Source: Ceratotherium simum simum
Lineage: Eukaryota; Chordata; Mammalia; Perissodactyla; Rhinocerotidae
NCBI RefSeq assembly: GCF_000283155.1
Contig: NW_004454166.1
Location: forward strand, 13,112,070-13,176,069
Direction of reading: 5' to 3'
Length of the DNA: 64,000 nt
The notes under the pieces are model-generated. The model did no database searches. It saw nothing but the letters and a program-made list of their open reading frames with translations, and was not told the origin of the DNA. The position numbers and the translations under genes were made by a program. This document shows, piece by piece, positions 11,566-24,678 of the stretch (position 1 is its first letter; the number at the start of each line of letters is the position of its first letter).

Positions 11566-12229
11566 CTGTAAGAAGTAAGATCTCAGATTCACAGTGTGTT
11601 ATTGCCATGCTCATGCCCTCCAGTAACTCAAGCACCCACGCTTTTATAAATAGCAACATGTATGAGCTCCAAAGGGAAAATGTTAGTGGAAACAGGCAAA
11701 AATCCCCTCTTGACAGATACTTAAGATCTTAGTACTTAGCACCAAATTCTTCTAAAGTAAACGCACGCTGCCTGACAGCAACACCTGGTTTCCATCGGTT
11801 TTGAAGTTATCAGGAAAGCCCACTCATTCCACAGAACTGTGGAAATAAACATTCAATTTCAAATTTTCAACAATTAGTATTAGATATCATATTAAAATCA
11901 GACAGGCCTCGTCTCCTGCACAGCTTTATACAGATCTCAACTCCCATCACTGAAAGGCTTTAGCTATTATAACGAAGCATAGAACTGCTGACACCACATC
12001 CAATTAAGAAATAGATATTGCTTATAAATCCAACACATTCAACACTTATTAAGAGCCTATGGGCTAGACATTGCCACAGACAGCGAAGTTACAGAAGGAA
12101 GATAGAAGCTGTTTTAAATCCATTGGGGAACAAGGTGAGTATAAGCAAATAAAATTTTAAAATAAAACAGTTCCTTCCCTTGAGTCATCTATACCCCTTT
12201 TACCCAACTGGATACTTGCAATTATAAAC

Positions 12230-12450
12230 GACGGGCTGAGTTTGACTGGGTTACCACTGAGTGTGAACCTTAGGTCTGCCACTTACTAGCTATGTTATTT
12301 TGGGCTACTGAGCCTCAATTTTTCCTTTTGAAGACGAAGAATTATTGAACCCACCCCCAAGGGTTTTTATCAGGCTGAAATTAGAGAATATAAGTAAAGA
12401 ATGCAGAACAGGGTTTGGCATGTGGTCAGTATAATAAACATTCAATCTCT
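12230..12450 (+). repeat. MIR
   Basis: TCTGCCACTTACTAGCTATG, then CTGAGCCTCAATTTTTCC and a 3' part with GGTTTGGCATGTGGTCAGTA. Confidence 0.85.
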
Positions 12451-13584
12451 TTTGCCTCTCAAGAGATAGTGGGACAAATCACTTATGAACAGTGTGAATG
12501 TGGGAAATTAGAGAAAGTGGCCAAAGAAAACAGTGTTGATGTGGTGGAAAGTCCAGAGAATATTCACTATTGGGAACCCAACTGAAACCACAGGCTTAAT
12601 TAAAGCAAAACCAAATTTGCATGGTGAAGACCAGGGTTGCATTTAAACGTGGTATCTGTGATCAAAATACAGGGAAAGGTTAAGCCAGTGGGACAGAAGA
12701 ACAAATTAGCAAATAAGGAATAGCAATAGCAGAATAAGGAAATGAATGAACGGTTTGGGTGGGCCAGTGACTTAGGTCTGAAATCTCCTGGTTCTGTGAT
12801 CTTTCAGTCTGCACCCCAATCCCAGCCGCACAGACAGTTACTGTTTACTAAAGTCCCATCCCCATCCCCACATTTTCCAGCTCCATTTGCAGAGGGCAGG
12901 GCCATGTGACTAGTCAGGGTCAATGTGTTATAGCAGAAGTGATGTCTCTCTTCTGGGCCGAATCATTTAACAGCTGGTACGAAACCCTCCGGCTTCCTCT
13001 TCCCTTGTGACCAGCATGAGGCCAGGTGAAGATGGTGAAGCCACAAGACTGAAGTGGCCTAGACTGCTGAGTCACTGCACGGAGGAGGGCTGCCCCAGAG
13101 CATCGCCAGGACACACCGCAGACTCTGAACTGCTGAGAAATGAACTTTGTGGTATCAAGTGATTGAGATTTAGGGGGTTTTGGTTGATGCAGCATAGCCA
13201 GGGGTAACCCAGCTCTCTCTGCTACCTTGGGGGGCATCAGCCAGGCAGGTAATCATCTGGCCTCAGGACCCTCATGGGGCATGATGGCCGTTTCACTGAT
13301 GGCACTGGGGGCGGGAGAGCACAGATCAACTCAGGCAGATATAAAGTCCACTTCACCACAGAAGAAAGTTCTCCACAACATTCCACTACAGACAAAATAT
13401 TTGCAAGTGGAATAAAAATTAAAGGGCAAGTCCCAAAGTTGATATTTTGTAAGATCTGATGTCTTTTTTCCAACTTTATTACCTATGTCATGACTTGCCC
13501 GCCTCACAGTTATGGGACTGAAGTGAGACAAAAATAAATTAGAGTGTTTGTATGAATTACAAAAATATTATATAGATGTAAAGT

Positions 13585-13732
13585 TTTGTCGTTTACTCAA
13601 CTTCCCTAAGCCTCGGTTTTCTTATCTGTAAAATGGGATGATTAGATTACCAATTTCACAAGGTTGCCATAATCTTTAAATGGAACAATGGCTAGTATGT
13701 AGTAAGTGTTCGACCAGTATTTGCTTCCTTTT
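13585..13732 (+). repeat. MIR, interrupted by an ERE
   Basis: CTAAGCCTCGGTTTTCTTAT, CTGTAAAATGGGATGATTAG and AGTATGTAGTAAGTGTTCG. The ERE at 13733 lies in its 3' end. Confidence 0.85.
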
Positions 13733-13985
13733 TCTTTTCTTTTTTTTTTTTGGTGAGGAGGACTAGCCCTGAGCTAATATCTGATGCCAATCCTCCCCCT
13801 TTTTTCTTGAGGAAGATTGGCCCTGAGCTAACATCCGTGACCATCTTCCTCCACTTTATATGGGACGCCGCCACAGCATGGCTTGACAAGTGGTGCGTCA
13901 GTGTGCGCCCAGGATCCGAACCTGCGAACCCCGGGCCGCCACAGTGGAGCGTGCGCGCTTAACCGCTTGCGCCACCGGGCCGGCC
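13733..13985 (-). repeat. ERE SINE
   Basis: A full-length minus-orientation copy: T-rich tail, double GAGCTAA body, and the GGGCCGGCCCC head reversed. A 19-base perfect direct repeat at 13714-13732 and 13986-14004 marks the insertion. It lies in the 3' end of an older MIR. Confidence 0.95.
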
Positions 13986-14074
13986 CCAGTATTTGCTTCC
14001 TTTTGGATATGATGTGGGTCAATTACATTAGTATGTCATTGCTCAAAGGTCACGTGCCAATTAGACAGTGCTGG

Positions 14075-14240
14075 GGTCATGTACTGAAGCCACTACTTCT
14101 GTGCTATGTGACCTTTGATAAGTTCCTATCAGTTTCTCCATCTGTAAAACAGGGTAATGATAATACCTACCTCATAGTATTACTATGGGAATAAATAAGC
14201 TACTGTGCGTAGCACATAGAAATTGGTCAATACTGAGCAG
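14075..14240 (+). repeat. MIR
   Basis: GCTATGTGACCTTTGATAAG, then CTCCATCTGTAAAACAGGGT and ACCTACCTCATAGTATTAC. Confidence 0.85.
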
Positions 14241-14705
14241 ATGACAGATATTAGTCAATTTTACTTAAAAAGTTACAACCAATTTAAAATATTTGACTTT
14301 GACAATCATACCATAATCTAAAAAACTGAGTAACTAGCTCTAACTTAAGCAGCACTGAGAGTAAGTGGTAGAAACTTTGCCTCATTAAAGTATCACTCAG
14401 CAAATAGATTTATATGCTTTTTTTTTGCCTCTTTAGCCATAAAATGAAATGGTCTTACAGAAATTACTTGTTTCTAATCCCCTGACCCTCTAAAAGGAAA
14501 ATGTCTTCAAGTACAAAGGCAAACAGGGAAAAGACAATCAGATAACCAGCAGAACTCAATGTAATTTTACAAACCTTCCAAATATCTTTAAAAAAAAGGT
14601 CTTGTTTACGACACTGGAAAAGAAATAGTTTGATCAAGAAGCTTTCCAACTCTTATAAGTTAAAATCAAAATAATCTTTCAACCAGAACGTGGCAGGATA
14701 CATAC

Positions 14706-14793
14706 CCTGCCACCGTGCAGCTCTACTCCATAGAAGTCGAGGGTCCGGGCGATGTTGATATAGCAAGATTCAGCTTCTGACTGTTTCAGCCCA
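14706..14793 (-). CDS. PTPN3: PTPN3 exon 9: F2-F3 lobes, residues 196-225
   Basis: The exon is 88 bases, with acceptor TTCTGTAG and donor GTATGT after an AGG codon. It encodes [19 protein letters not shown] and then [11 protein letters not shown]. The [12 protein letters not shown] run is a strong FERM motif at the end of the F2 lobe. It leaves phase 0. Confidence 0.96.
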
Positions 14794-15899
14794 CTACAGA
14801 AGAGAGGAGATGCAGAGCTCACCCAAAAAATGGAGGATATTAACTCCAAGTTTTAAAATTAATAAAAATTTGAAACATTTGATAACATTTCTGTTAGGTT
14901 ATTAAACGCCTTATGTTATTAATCTTAATCTAACCCCAAATTCTCCTAAACCAAGTTTTTCTTCTTGTCCAACGAACACGACTTCATCTAGCCTGCTCAT
15001 TTATTAAATAATACTTCTCACTTAGTGGGCTCTCAACATTCAGATATCGAAGACTGTCTCCTTTTCCTGCCCTACTTATTCCAAGGTGATTAATTAACAG
15101 GTACTTTTAGGTCTTTCTGCCTTGATCTATCCTTTTAGCAGCAGCCTCAAACTTCCAAACGTCACTGTGCTATTTTAGGAGCTGGCTTCTGCCAGGGGAG
15201 CAATTCCGGGAGAGAGGTTTGGCAGCGCCCTTTTAGAAAGGACGCTGGCTGCTGGGCCTTTGTCTTTACCTCCTTTCCAAGAACGTGACATCCCTTGAGA
15301 ACTGTCCTGCTCGGTCGGGGTGGCCCTTACTTGACCCGAACAGCTGCCACTGCAGCTTTGAACAAAATGAGGCAAAAGAGGAGGGCAGAACCTGGCATAT
15401 TTGTCGGAGCTGGGTCTTGCCTGGAGGCAGCTGTGCTCCCTTCTCGAAGTAACGCGGTTTCCCAAACTGAACCCAGAGGGACCTTGGGATTCACCCCGCC
15501 TGGCAGCATTTACATCCACATGCCCGTCTACTCAACACCAGCAGAAGGAATGGCCCATTTTATTAAACGCGGCAAAATGCTAAAAGGTTTATCGGGTAGC
15601 GCCAATTTGCGGGGCAATCAGATTTCAAAATGGGTCATTTCCTTCAGGAATTAACTGATTTCAATGACATCCTGAAACGGAACGCAGCAAGTTACCCTGA
15701 ACTCTTACTGGTGTGTACAGTTCACAGAAAGGCTAGTTATGCTAAATATATCTGCCATCATAACAGCTCACAGGCTCACAAATCCCCGACAGCTTGAAAG
15801 AGAATTCATGAGCAAAAGCAGAGAACACATCAAACAGAGGGACCCGAGGTCTGACGGTACCTGATCCGAGTTCCACGTAGGCCGCCCACCCCTCCTCAC
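14794..15899 (-). other. PTPN3 intron 8
   Basis: A 1106-base intron with no repeat I can name. It is GC-richer around 15175-15520, but open frames there are short and unrecognised. Confidence 0.8.
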
Positions 15900-16020
15900 C
15901 TGTGCTGCTTGTGGAGAGATTCCACCTTCATTAAAAAGTCATCGCTCTGGTCTGGTATAAACTGACTATCGGAAAGATAGCCTGGATGATGAATGGAAGA
16001 ATCATAGTCTCCAAAGCGAG
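15900..16020 (-). CDS. PTPN3: PTPN3 exon 8: FERM F2 lobe, residues 156-196
   Basis: The exon is 121 bases, with acceptor GTGATAG and donor GTGAGG. The peptide begins [21 protein letters not shown] and ends [11 protein letters not shown] plus a split Ser. FGDY and the GYLS segment are conserved in the F2 loop of FERM phosphatases. Several residues differ from the human protein as I recall it (for example RFGDYD for HFGDYN, and QSDDFLM for NEDFLT), all without any length change. Confidence 0.95.
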
Positions 16021-18799
16021 CTATCACGACAGAATGAGGGGGAAATTGCCTTTTTAATAGGGTCTGTGTGTACAAGCATCTACAGCATCACAATAAAACA
16101 TTAATTGGAAATATTCTTCCGAGAAGTTCTGCCACTACATGACCTTGAGTTTCTCATTCGCTCCAGATTCCACATTATCTGAACTCGCATTCTGGGCTAA
16201 GTACTGCCACACATGGTCCAACCGATTCACTCTCCCCGAGGACACAGGACGAGGAGAGTGCTGGAAGCTAGGTCTTATCCTAACCCCACCGCTGTCCCAT
16301 ACTCTGTGGGCAGCAGGTACCCCTGGATACACTCACACCCCTGGATAAAGGAACATAAGAGCACCCACTCAGAACATGCCACGCTGTATGCCAGGCACTG
16401 TGCCGGCTGAGTACCCCAAGGTTATTCTGTAACACTGGACCACCCTGCTCTAAAAAGTGTGTGTGGGCAGGAGAGGTCATGCTGACCTAACCGCTGTTTG
16501 CATCTTGACTCACTACCCGGGATTCTGGGAAGTATGGAAGAAAGGAAACCATGATGTGCTCAGAGACCAAGGGGTGGGGGTAGGGGGATGGAGGATCTGG
16601 GCCCTGGCAAGGCTGGTGGCAGAGTTCTGGGGAACAAGGAAGCATTCTTAGGGAAATCAGAAGACAGCTGCTGGGGCTGCCAGGGAAATCATGCTGGGGA
16701 CCTGCAGGAAGAGGAAGGGGGGCCATACAGAGGCACTCCCAGACTGGTCCCTGGTCCAAACGGCACCTCTCCCTCAAGACGTTTGACTACCATCTGCAGA
16801 CGTGATTCCTTGATGTCAATGATGGGATGAGTACTCCTGAGTTGTGCAGTGCCCAACCTGTAAAGTGTACATGGCTCCCCTGAAGACTCAAACCATCTGG
16901 GTGTCTGGACTGTTAAGGAGACTGGGAAAAAGGACCCTGGCTGAGGAGCCAAGGATCTGGCTTATGGGACCCAAGGACACCTGCTTCTCTTCTCCAAGAT
17001 TCAGTTTTTCCATCTGTATAAAAACCTGAGTGAGGAAGACAATTTCCAGCTCTGATGGGCAATTAATCTAGTATTCCACTTCCTTGACAAAACAAAAAAA
17101 GACTATTTCATCTTCTTAAAACTATTAACCCTGATCTTTCCAAAGGTTTTAATGAATTCTTCCTGCAGCCGGCTTCAAGGCTCGGAGGCTTCTGAGGTCT
17201 CACGATTGTTTTCAGAGTACCCATTCGACACAGAAGATTTCTAAATCAAACAACTCCTTCTCCGTCACCAGGACAGGAATTGGGGAAAGCTGCGGTGACG
17301 CCTCATGGCCAATCTCAGAAGGAGAGAGGAGCCAGGTGGTTGCTCAGGTGAATTTCATCACGAAGTTGAAAGGTCAGAGCAAGGCTGTCTTTCTTTACAT
17401 CCATCGAGCCTTGCTTAACCTCGACTGCCATCACACAGGGCTGTTCTTTGAGAGCACTGTAGTGAAGAGATCTGTTTCCTACTTACACTGTCCCTTGCGG
17501 GCTGGGAGTGGGTCAGACTCATCTTTAGGGCTTAGCACCTAGGTATGGCACACAGAGTTGCTCAGTGATGTGCTTACTCGTCACTGACGTGTACAGAGGT
17601 TTCTGCAAAGTTCAATTTTGGAAAAGGAAAAGGGCAGCAGCAAGCCAAGTGACCTATGCATGCAGACTTGGTTAAGGGTAGACCACAGGCTGTTAAGGTC
17701 AGCTATATGCGACTAAGCTGTGGGCAGAAATGTCAAGGCTGCATGATGTAAGCACAAGTGTGATTTACAGGTGAGTCTGTGCATGGTGAAATATACGATA
17801 GTGCATTTACAGGAAACAATTTAGACACCCTGACAGAGGGTCCCCAACGAGGAAAGCTCAAGAAAGCCTTAGAATCACCTCGTCCAAACTCCTCATGTGA
17901 AAGGGGAAGAAACTAAGGTCCAGAGAGAAGGGACTTACCCCTATCACAGAGAGTTTTTCAGCTTAGTCAAGATCAGAACCCAGCTGATCTGTGCCCCAGC
18001 TAATGCTCCCACCGTTCCAGCAGCCTGGCAGGCCTGAGCTGCCGCTGGCCATTTGATGACAATAATGGTCATGTCCCCAGAGGGCAACCAAATGCTGCAA
18101 ATGACTTTCTTGAGCCTCAAGGCAGAGTCCTATTAAATTTTACTCTGTTGGTGTCATTAGCTCATGGAGATTCTCTGGGATCTCGATTTGGTCATCCATC
18201 ATATTAGCTAACAGTCTCAACTCCTGTGCAAACATCAACAGCAAGGTTCTCTCTCTGGTCAAGTCGCTGACAAACGTCTGTACTTAACGCATGACCAATG
18301 AACCTCCCTGTAGGGTGAGTTTCCCTTGAAATCTTAGTTGGCTACTCTGTGCAAAGTCCTGTACTAACCACTAGGGGGAAACCAAGTTAAACAGTCACAG
18401 CAAACACCTGCAAAGCGCAGGGCGGTTTCCGGGCTGATTTCAATGACATCATCCCACTAGATGATCTCGGCAGCCCCGTGACGGGCAGTGCTTTCATCCC
18501 CATTAAACAGATAAGGGATTGAGACCCAAGGAAGGGACCTGTTGCTCAGCTGGTAACTTAGAGCCTAGACTCTGACCACAGTCCATACTCTTTATCTACT
18601 TACTATGTATATATACCACACGCCCTAAACTCCAGAGTGTCTGGAAAAGGAAATACGTGCTTATGTGGGAAATACCTTGTCTTGAAGGTCCATGCATTCT
18701 TCCACCTGATACTACTTTATATTTTGCAGGAAGGAGTACGTCCCAGGTACTCAAATGCATGGCATTTCAAGCTGGCCAGCTGTTCTGCTGGGAAAGGCC

Positions 18800-19075
18800 T
18801 TCACACGCTATTCCTCCAACTCCCACCTGATCTTAGAGGCTCTTCTCAGGGGTTGTCGCTAGGAAGCTTTTCCAGACCTTCTCCTCTCTCCCCCAAGCAG
18901 GATAGAGTGCATCCTCTGTGTTCATCCTCATTGCCAGCATCAGCTGGTCCACCTCTCCCCCCCACCAGGCTGGAGACCCCTTGCAGAGAGCAGCCGTGCT
19001 CTGTCTGTGCACCAAGGCTGGTGCAGAACCCACACGTGGCAGAGGCTCAGAGGACATTATGGAGTAAATATCTAT
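18800..19075 (+). repeat. L2-like 3' stretch
   Basis: Pyrimidine-rich sequence leading to GTGGCAGAGGCTCAGAGGAC, resembling a diverged L2 3' end, next to the SINE gap. Confidence 0.45.
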
Positions 19076-19095
19076 TTCCAAAAACTTCATTCTTT

Positions 19096-19465
19096 NNNNN
19101 NNNNNNNNNNNNNNNNNNNNNNNNNNNNNNNNNNNNNNNNNNNNNNNNNNNNNNNNNNNNNNNNNNNNNNNNNNNNNNNNNNNNNNNNNNNNNNNNNNNN
19201 NNNNNNNNNNNNNNNNNNNNNNNNNNNNNNNNNNNNNNNNNNNNNNNNNNNNNNNNNNNNNNNNNNNNNNNNNNNNNNNNNNNNNNNNNNNNNNNNNNNN
19301 NNNNNNNNNNNNNNNNNNNNNNNNNNNNNNNNNNNNNNNNNNNNNNNNNNNNNNNNNNNNNNNNNNNNNNNNNNNNNNNNNNNNNNNNNNNNNNNNNNNN
19401 NNNNNNNNNNNNNNNNNNNNGCAGTGGAGCGCGCGCACTTAACCGCTTACGCCACCAGGCCGGCC
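19096..19465 (-). repeat. ERE SINE mostly hidden by an assembly gap
   Basis: Bases 19096-19420 are N. The bases right after the gap (to 19465) are the reversed ERE head, GCGCACTTAACCGCTTACGC and then GGCCGGCC. The sequence before the gap (19078-19095) recurs exactly after the head (19466-19483), as an 18-base target-site duplication. The gap therefore replaces the body of a SINE; its stated length may be arbitrary. Confidence 0.9.
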
Positions 19466-20054
19466 CCAAAAACTTCATTCTTTGAGCCTCACACACCCTT
19501 GACAGGCCACCAGCAGTCTTCTACCATCAAGTCTCTTCAGGTACTTCACCCACAGACCACTCTACTTTTTATCTAGTAAGAAAATGTGCTTTGGTTCGCA
19601 GATTCGCTGATCACTGTAGGGCTGATCTTCAGACTAGACACCCTTCTTGGGACAATTTGGCAAAATGTACCAGATAAAATTGAGGCATACCCTTTGATCC
19701 AGCAATGTAATATCTAAGAATTAATCTTATAGAAATGCATGCACAGGAGTATGGAAAAAAATATATTTCCCGAGGGTGGAGGAATAAAGAACTTGCACTT
19801 AAAACGGCTTGCTTGACAAGCCAGGGTATTATTAGCACGACAGTCATGTTGATATTTCCACTGAAGCAAGTTTGCACTTTTAGGTGCTAATAACTTTCCT
19901 CAGCCCTCATTCTCTGAGTCCTTTGTAGAGGGGAACTTGACTCCTGAAGCTTAGAATAGGATTTTTTTATTCGGTTCTTAAATCTTACCCTAAATAGTTT
20001 ATAATAGGCAGTACTTTGGACACCTTGCTTCTGGGCAGACAGGAAAATACAGTT

Positions 20055-20275
20055 AAGAGTTAACACTTGCCACGAGCCAGGCACTGTTCTAAGAGCTTTA
20101 CATATAGTCACTCATTTCACCTTCATTACAACCCTATGAAGTAGGTACTGTTATCATCCCCATTTGTCAAATGAGCTGGGGCTGGGAGAGGCTTAAGGTC
20201 ATGCAGGGGTAAGTGGCAGAGCCAAGACTCAGGTAATATGGTTTCAGTCTGTGCTCTCACTGACTCAGCTAACAG
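20055..20275 (-). repeat. MIR
   Basis: Reversed MIR: GAGCCAGGCACTGTTCTAAG, TGAAGTAGGTACTGTTATCA and GTGGCAGAGCCAAGACTCAG. Confidence 0.85.
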
Positions 20276-20289
20276 CGATGGTCCAACTA

Positions 20290-20480
20290 TAACGAGGTCC
20301 TAGTTACAGAACACCTTCACGTGTGTTATGTGAATCAAGTAGCCATATTGTGAGTTGTCATAATCATCGTCACTTCCATTTTACAGGTGAGAAAACTGAG
20401 ATTCACATAAGTGGCAAATGGAGAAGCCAGGATTTAAATTGAGCCTGACTGCGTCCAAAGCTACATCCTGCTCAGTGTTC
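20290..20480 (-). repeat. MIR
   Basis: Reversed MIR: TTCCATTTTACAGGTGAGAA, AACTGAGATTCACATAAGTG and AAGCCAGGATTTAAATTGAG. It lies directly next to another reversed MIR. Confidence 0.8.
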
Positions 20481-21356
20481 CTGCCCCTCAGACCTGAAGC
20501 TCTAGCTATGAACACCAAACTTTCTCTGAGATGTGGGAAAGCTTGGTCTCCTCAGCTGATCAGCCTGGCCAGGACAGAGTCCACAAGGTCTAGAGATCAG
20601 TAAGAATACAGGCTGGCTGGTGACTGTGCCATTTCCCACATGGATGCAACATGGCCAGGTCTATTCTAGATGTATTGCAGAGAGATGGGAACTTTCCAAT
20701 CTACCCAGGCTCACCACCATACAACCCCTTCTGAGCATCCCACTGGAGGAAGGAGATGCAGGCTATCGGGGGAGACCAATGCTGGGTCTTGTCTTACTAG
20801 TGAGGAGGGTCCCTGTTAAAAGTCTGTCCTTCACCTCCTGGTATCTCACAGGTGGGCAGGTAAGCTGCAGGCCCAGCCACCTTGTTCTTCATTGTTCTCT
20901 TTTTTGTTCTTTGCTGCTAGGGAAGTAGGCAGACTTAAGGCCACCTCAGGAGTCCCTGTCAGCCTTCTCTTGCTATTTTGCCTCTTCTGAGATCAGAGTA
21001 GAGTGACTAGTTCAGCCTGTTTTGAGACCCGACCATCCTGCTCTCTTAACTCTCTGCCACGCGGTCAGCCAAGAGGGTAACAGGCCAATGAGAAGGTAGG
21101 AGGGCCTTCTTAAGTTTTGAGCTACCACACAGCTCTGTACAAGTTCCACGTGGTGTACTGGACTGGCACCACACAGCTAACTAATTATAAAGTGATCCTT
21201 TGCCTTCCATCTAGCTACCCACCCTTTTCACTGTGCACACCCAGCCGCTACCAAAGGGCCTGATGTGGAATATACGCTTAGGAAAGTTTGCTGACTGAAT
21301 GAGTGGATTCTTACTCCAGCTTAAACGGGCCTTGATGGAAAATGCCACCTGGACTT

Positions 21357-21665
21357 TCTAACCAATATGGCAGACGCTAGCCACGTGTGGCTACTGAGCG
21401 CCTGAAATGTGGCTAGTCCAAACTGAGATTTGCTGTAAATGTAAAATATGGACTGGTTTTCAAAGACTTAACATGAAAAAAAGACTATAAAATATCTCAT
21501 TAATTTTTTATATTGATTACATACTAAAATGATAATATTTTGGATATACTGGGTTAAATAAAATATATTAAAACTAATCTCACCTGCTTTAATTTTTTAA
21601 TATGGCTACTAGAAAATTTAAAATTTTATATGTGGTTCACATTTCTATTGGATAGTGCTGCTATA
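21357..21665. repeat. MER3/MER33-type hAT DNA element
   Basis: GCTAGCCACGTGTGGCTACT, TGAAATGTGGCTAGTCC, TTTTGGATATACTGGGTTAA and the end TTCTATTGGATAGTGCTGCT fit a hAT-Charlie element of about 300 bases. The exact family name is from memory. Confidence 0.75.
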
Positions 21666-22166
21666 GACTAATATGTAACCCATTAGCTCTAGTGAAACTC
21701 TAAAAATAAATTCCTAAGATATCCTAAGTAGCTGAAGTGACCTCCAGGCAATTCCTTAACCTAGCTGGGTCTGGGTTTCCACGTCTGTAAGAGGCGACTG
21801 GTAGCAATATTTGCTCCACTGGGGTTTGTTATGGAGACTACATTCAATACGTGAGCAAAGCTTCTGGAAGATGTAGTGTGCGATGGGTGTCTTCTGTTTT
21901 ATGGGCTCCCCTGGGAGAAAACCCCACACCACAGCTCATCCACTCTTTTCCCCTTTACCACCTTCCTTAATCCAATATCCCTGAGCTGAAGGAGAGTGTA
22001 CATCAGGGTAAAAGTGGGACTACCCCTACAACCAGAGATATGCTTGCCCAACAGGATTCCTGGGAGGAGGGGAAGGGACTCGGTCAAACAGGAGAGGCCA
22101 GTGACTTTCTTAATACACTGTTCAGAACACTCTATCCATCCGTGAAACGCTCCCTTTGTGACTTAC

Positions 22167-22219
22167 ATTGTACTGCGTAGGACGCTAGGACCACTGTTGA
22201 GTTAAGAGGGCAGGTTAAC
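22167..22219 (-). CDS. PTPN3: PTPN3 exon 7: FERM F2 lobe, residues 138-156
   Basis: The exon is 53 bases, with acceptor CTCCTGACAG and donor GTAAGT. It encodes LTCPLNSTVVLASYAVQ, preceded by a split Arg and followed by a split Ser. The helix VVLASYAVQ is typical of F2. I recall Ala rather than Thr before VVLAS in human, a conservative difference. Confidence 0.95.
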
Positions 22220-24179
22220 CTGTCAGGAGAAACACATATTAGGAAGGTCACAAGAACCAGCAACGGCGTGAAACACTCATCAATCAGGCAAACACCTGTC
22301 TTTTCTTAGATTAACCAGAAAACATCATGAATCATAACAAAGACAATTTTATGATACAACTCAATCTCACATAGTAAAGATAACACTAAAGATTTTTAAA
22401 AATTGAAAGAAAACTTTTTCATGTTTAAAATAATATACCTTAATACAAATACCATGAAGGTCTCAAGTTGGCCAGGGTTTTGGCTGGTCAAGAAAGGCCA
22501 GGCTCATATCACTAACAGGAAAAGTGAGAAAACTGTACTCTTCGTTCCATGGGCAGCCTTGGTATCTTTCTAGTAAAGACGTGAGACTTTTCGTAGGGCT
22601 CTCTAAATCCCTGAGTTCTACTGACTGTGATTCTTGATTACCCACTTTCTAGAAGGGTGACATCCTCTTAGAAGGAAAAAATAGAAAACTATTTTGAATT
22701 TTAAAACTCCTGTGAGTTTTAAATTACTTAGTTAGAATTACTTAAGATCCTTAAATCTATTCACCCTCCTGAAGCTTCTGATCTACAGGGAATGGTCTGT
22801 CCACCTCTCAGTTTTCCTCCATCCACTAGAAATCCATGGGCTCAAGAGGTTAGACTTGCTTTTCTTTCTTCTCAAGCTCACTGCCCTCCCCAACATCCCA
22901 TTTTTGCCCATGACTCCATCTGTCTTAGTCATATTTCAAATCCTCTGGTTGCTCCCTTTTCCCCACGCAACTCGGGATTCCACGGTCTGCCTAGGAGCTC
23001 GGCCAGCAGCCCTGGAGCAGGGACCACCGCCGAGTGGAGGGATGCATTGGAAAGGGCTGAGAAGCAGCAGCAGGAGTGAGGGCTTCCAGGGCGGGGAGAC
23101 ACTGATTTTAAAAGCATTCTTCCCAGCAACCCTGTGGGAAGTGGAGAAGACATGCAGTTTCCATGGCAGCCCATGAAGTTCCCAAGATGTGAGTCACCCC
23201 AATCTCTCTGACTAATCTGCTTGGCCCGCCAGGGGTTACCCTTCTTGTCTGCCACGCTGTGTGCTCGTCCTGAAGCTGCATATGAAGGCAGCCTATCTGA
23301 GGGGCCTCAACTTTCCTCAAGTAAGCATGTATTCTTGCTAGGACTTCCAAATGCTCTCTCCAAGTCTGGAGACACGTCCAGGGATATTCACCATCTATTT
23401 GTTCATCTGGAGACCCCAAGAGTCCATGGAGACAGCCAACATCAGCCCTTCACTCTCCTACCAAGACAGGCCTCAGGGAAATCTAAGCCAGTGTCCTCAC
23501 AACAGGGAGAGCAGGTGAATAGGATTTGGGGAACAACTTAGGAGAGAGGCTAAGGGGGTTCAGTCTAGACAGAAGAAACAGTCCTGTGAATAAGTCAGAA
23601 AGAAAAACATTTTCAAAGACTAGTATAAATGCAAACTAAGGAACGCTGAATGCCCGCATCGTGCTATGTGCTCCTGGAGAGACCCCTTTCTTTCTGCCCC
23701 GGCTGTAGGGTCTCCCTCTGGTGGACAAGATCACCTATCGCAGCAGGAAGGGGACAATGTCTTGGGTGCTGCCTACCACTGACAGTTCAGACAAGTCAGG
23801 GCACGATTCAACACCCAGGAGAAACGCTAACTAGATCCACCTAGTCTGTCAAGAGATCCACGGCTACAATGGGCCACAGCCGCCCTGACACACACCCGAG
23901 AAGCATTTGGAGGGGAGGCCTTCTCCTCAGAGAGGTGGTGAGGGCTGCCTGCAGGATGCACCTCACAACGATGCCGGGAATTTAAGCCAGGAAATCTGTG
24001 GCCCTCAACAGATTTCTATTGATTCACACAAAACTAACAAAGGGTATTTTGTTTGGACAAGAAAAAATGAAGACGACTAATTCCTAGTATTTGGAGAGCC
24101 AAGCTGAAAGCTCCCGAGGGGCATGGGCCTTGCCTTATTTGACCAGCACAGCAGAGTCTGCCTCCTAACAAGTGCTTGC

Positions 24180-24678
24180 AAAATATTTGTGGGAAACTAC
24201 TGGGAATCTATCCAACGAACCTGAAATCAACAATCCAAAGAGGCTTATGCACCCCTGTGTTCACTGCAGCATTATTCACTATAGCCAAGAAGTGCAAACA
24301 ACCCAAGTGTCCCTCGACTGATGATTGGATCAAGAAGATGTGGTATATATATACAATGGAATACTACTCAGCCATAAAAAAGACAACATTGTCCCATTTG
24401 CAACAACGTGGATGGACCTGGAGGGTATTATGTTAAGTGAAATAAGCCAGAAAGAGAAAGACAAACACCATATGATCTCACTCATATGTGGAATATAAAC
24501 CAACATATGGACAGAAAAAAACTGTATTGTGGTTAGCAGGGGCAATGGGGGCAGGGGGTGGGCACAAGGGGTGAAGGGAGACATGTATACAGTGATGGAC
24601 AAACAAAAATGTACAACCAAAAACTTCACCATGTTACAAACTATTAAAACATCAATAAAAAAAAATATTTGTGGGAAA
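24180..24678 (+). repeat. LINE-1 3' end, 5'-truncated
   Basis: It contains the last part of L1 ORF2 (reading phrases such as WIKKMWYIYTMEYYSAIKK), the 3' UTR with a G-rich stretch, and a poly-A tail. A 17-base direct repeat (24180-24196 and 24662-24678) flanks it. The reading frame is interrupted, so it is not active. Confidence 0.93.

Larger units (their letters stand above)
11566..14705 (-). other. PTPN3 intron 9
   Basis: A 3140-base intron with MIR copies at 12230-12450, 13585-13730 and 14075-14240 (all plus). A minus-strand ERE (13733-13985) is inserted into the end of the second. 12450-13580 shows nothing recognisable. Confidence 0.85.
16021..22166 (-). other. PTPN3 intron 7, containing the assembly gap
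   Basis: A 6146-base intron with MIR pieces (16960-17060, 17880-18015, 18390-18600, 20055-20275, 20290-20480, 21735-21870), L2-like stretches (18800-19075, 21205-21310), a gap inside an ERE (19096-19420), a small L1-like piece (19640-19770) and a hAT element (21357-21665). Confidence 0.85.

Noticed and set aside
18637..19576. Apparent long frames across 19096-19420
   Set aside because: They only exist because unknown bases are read as open codons; the gap replaces a SINE body.
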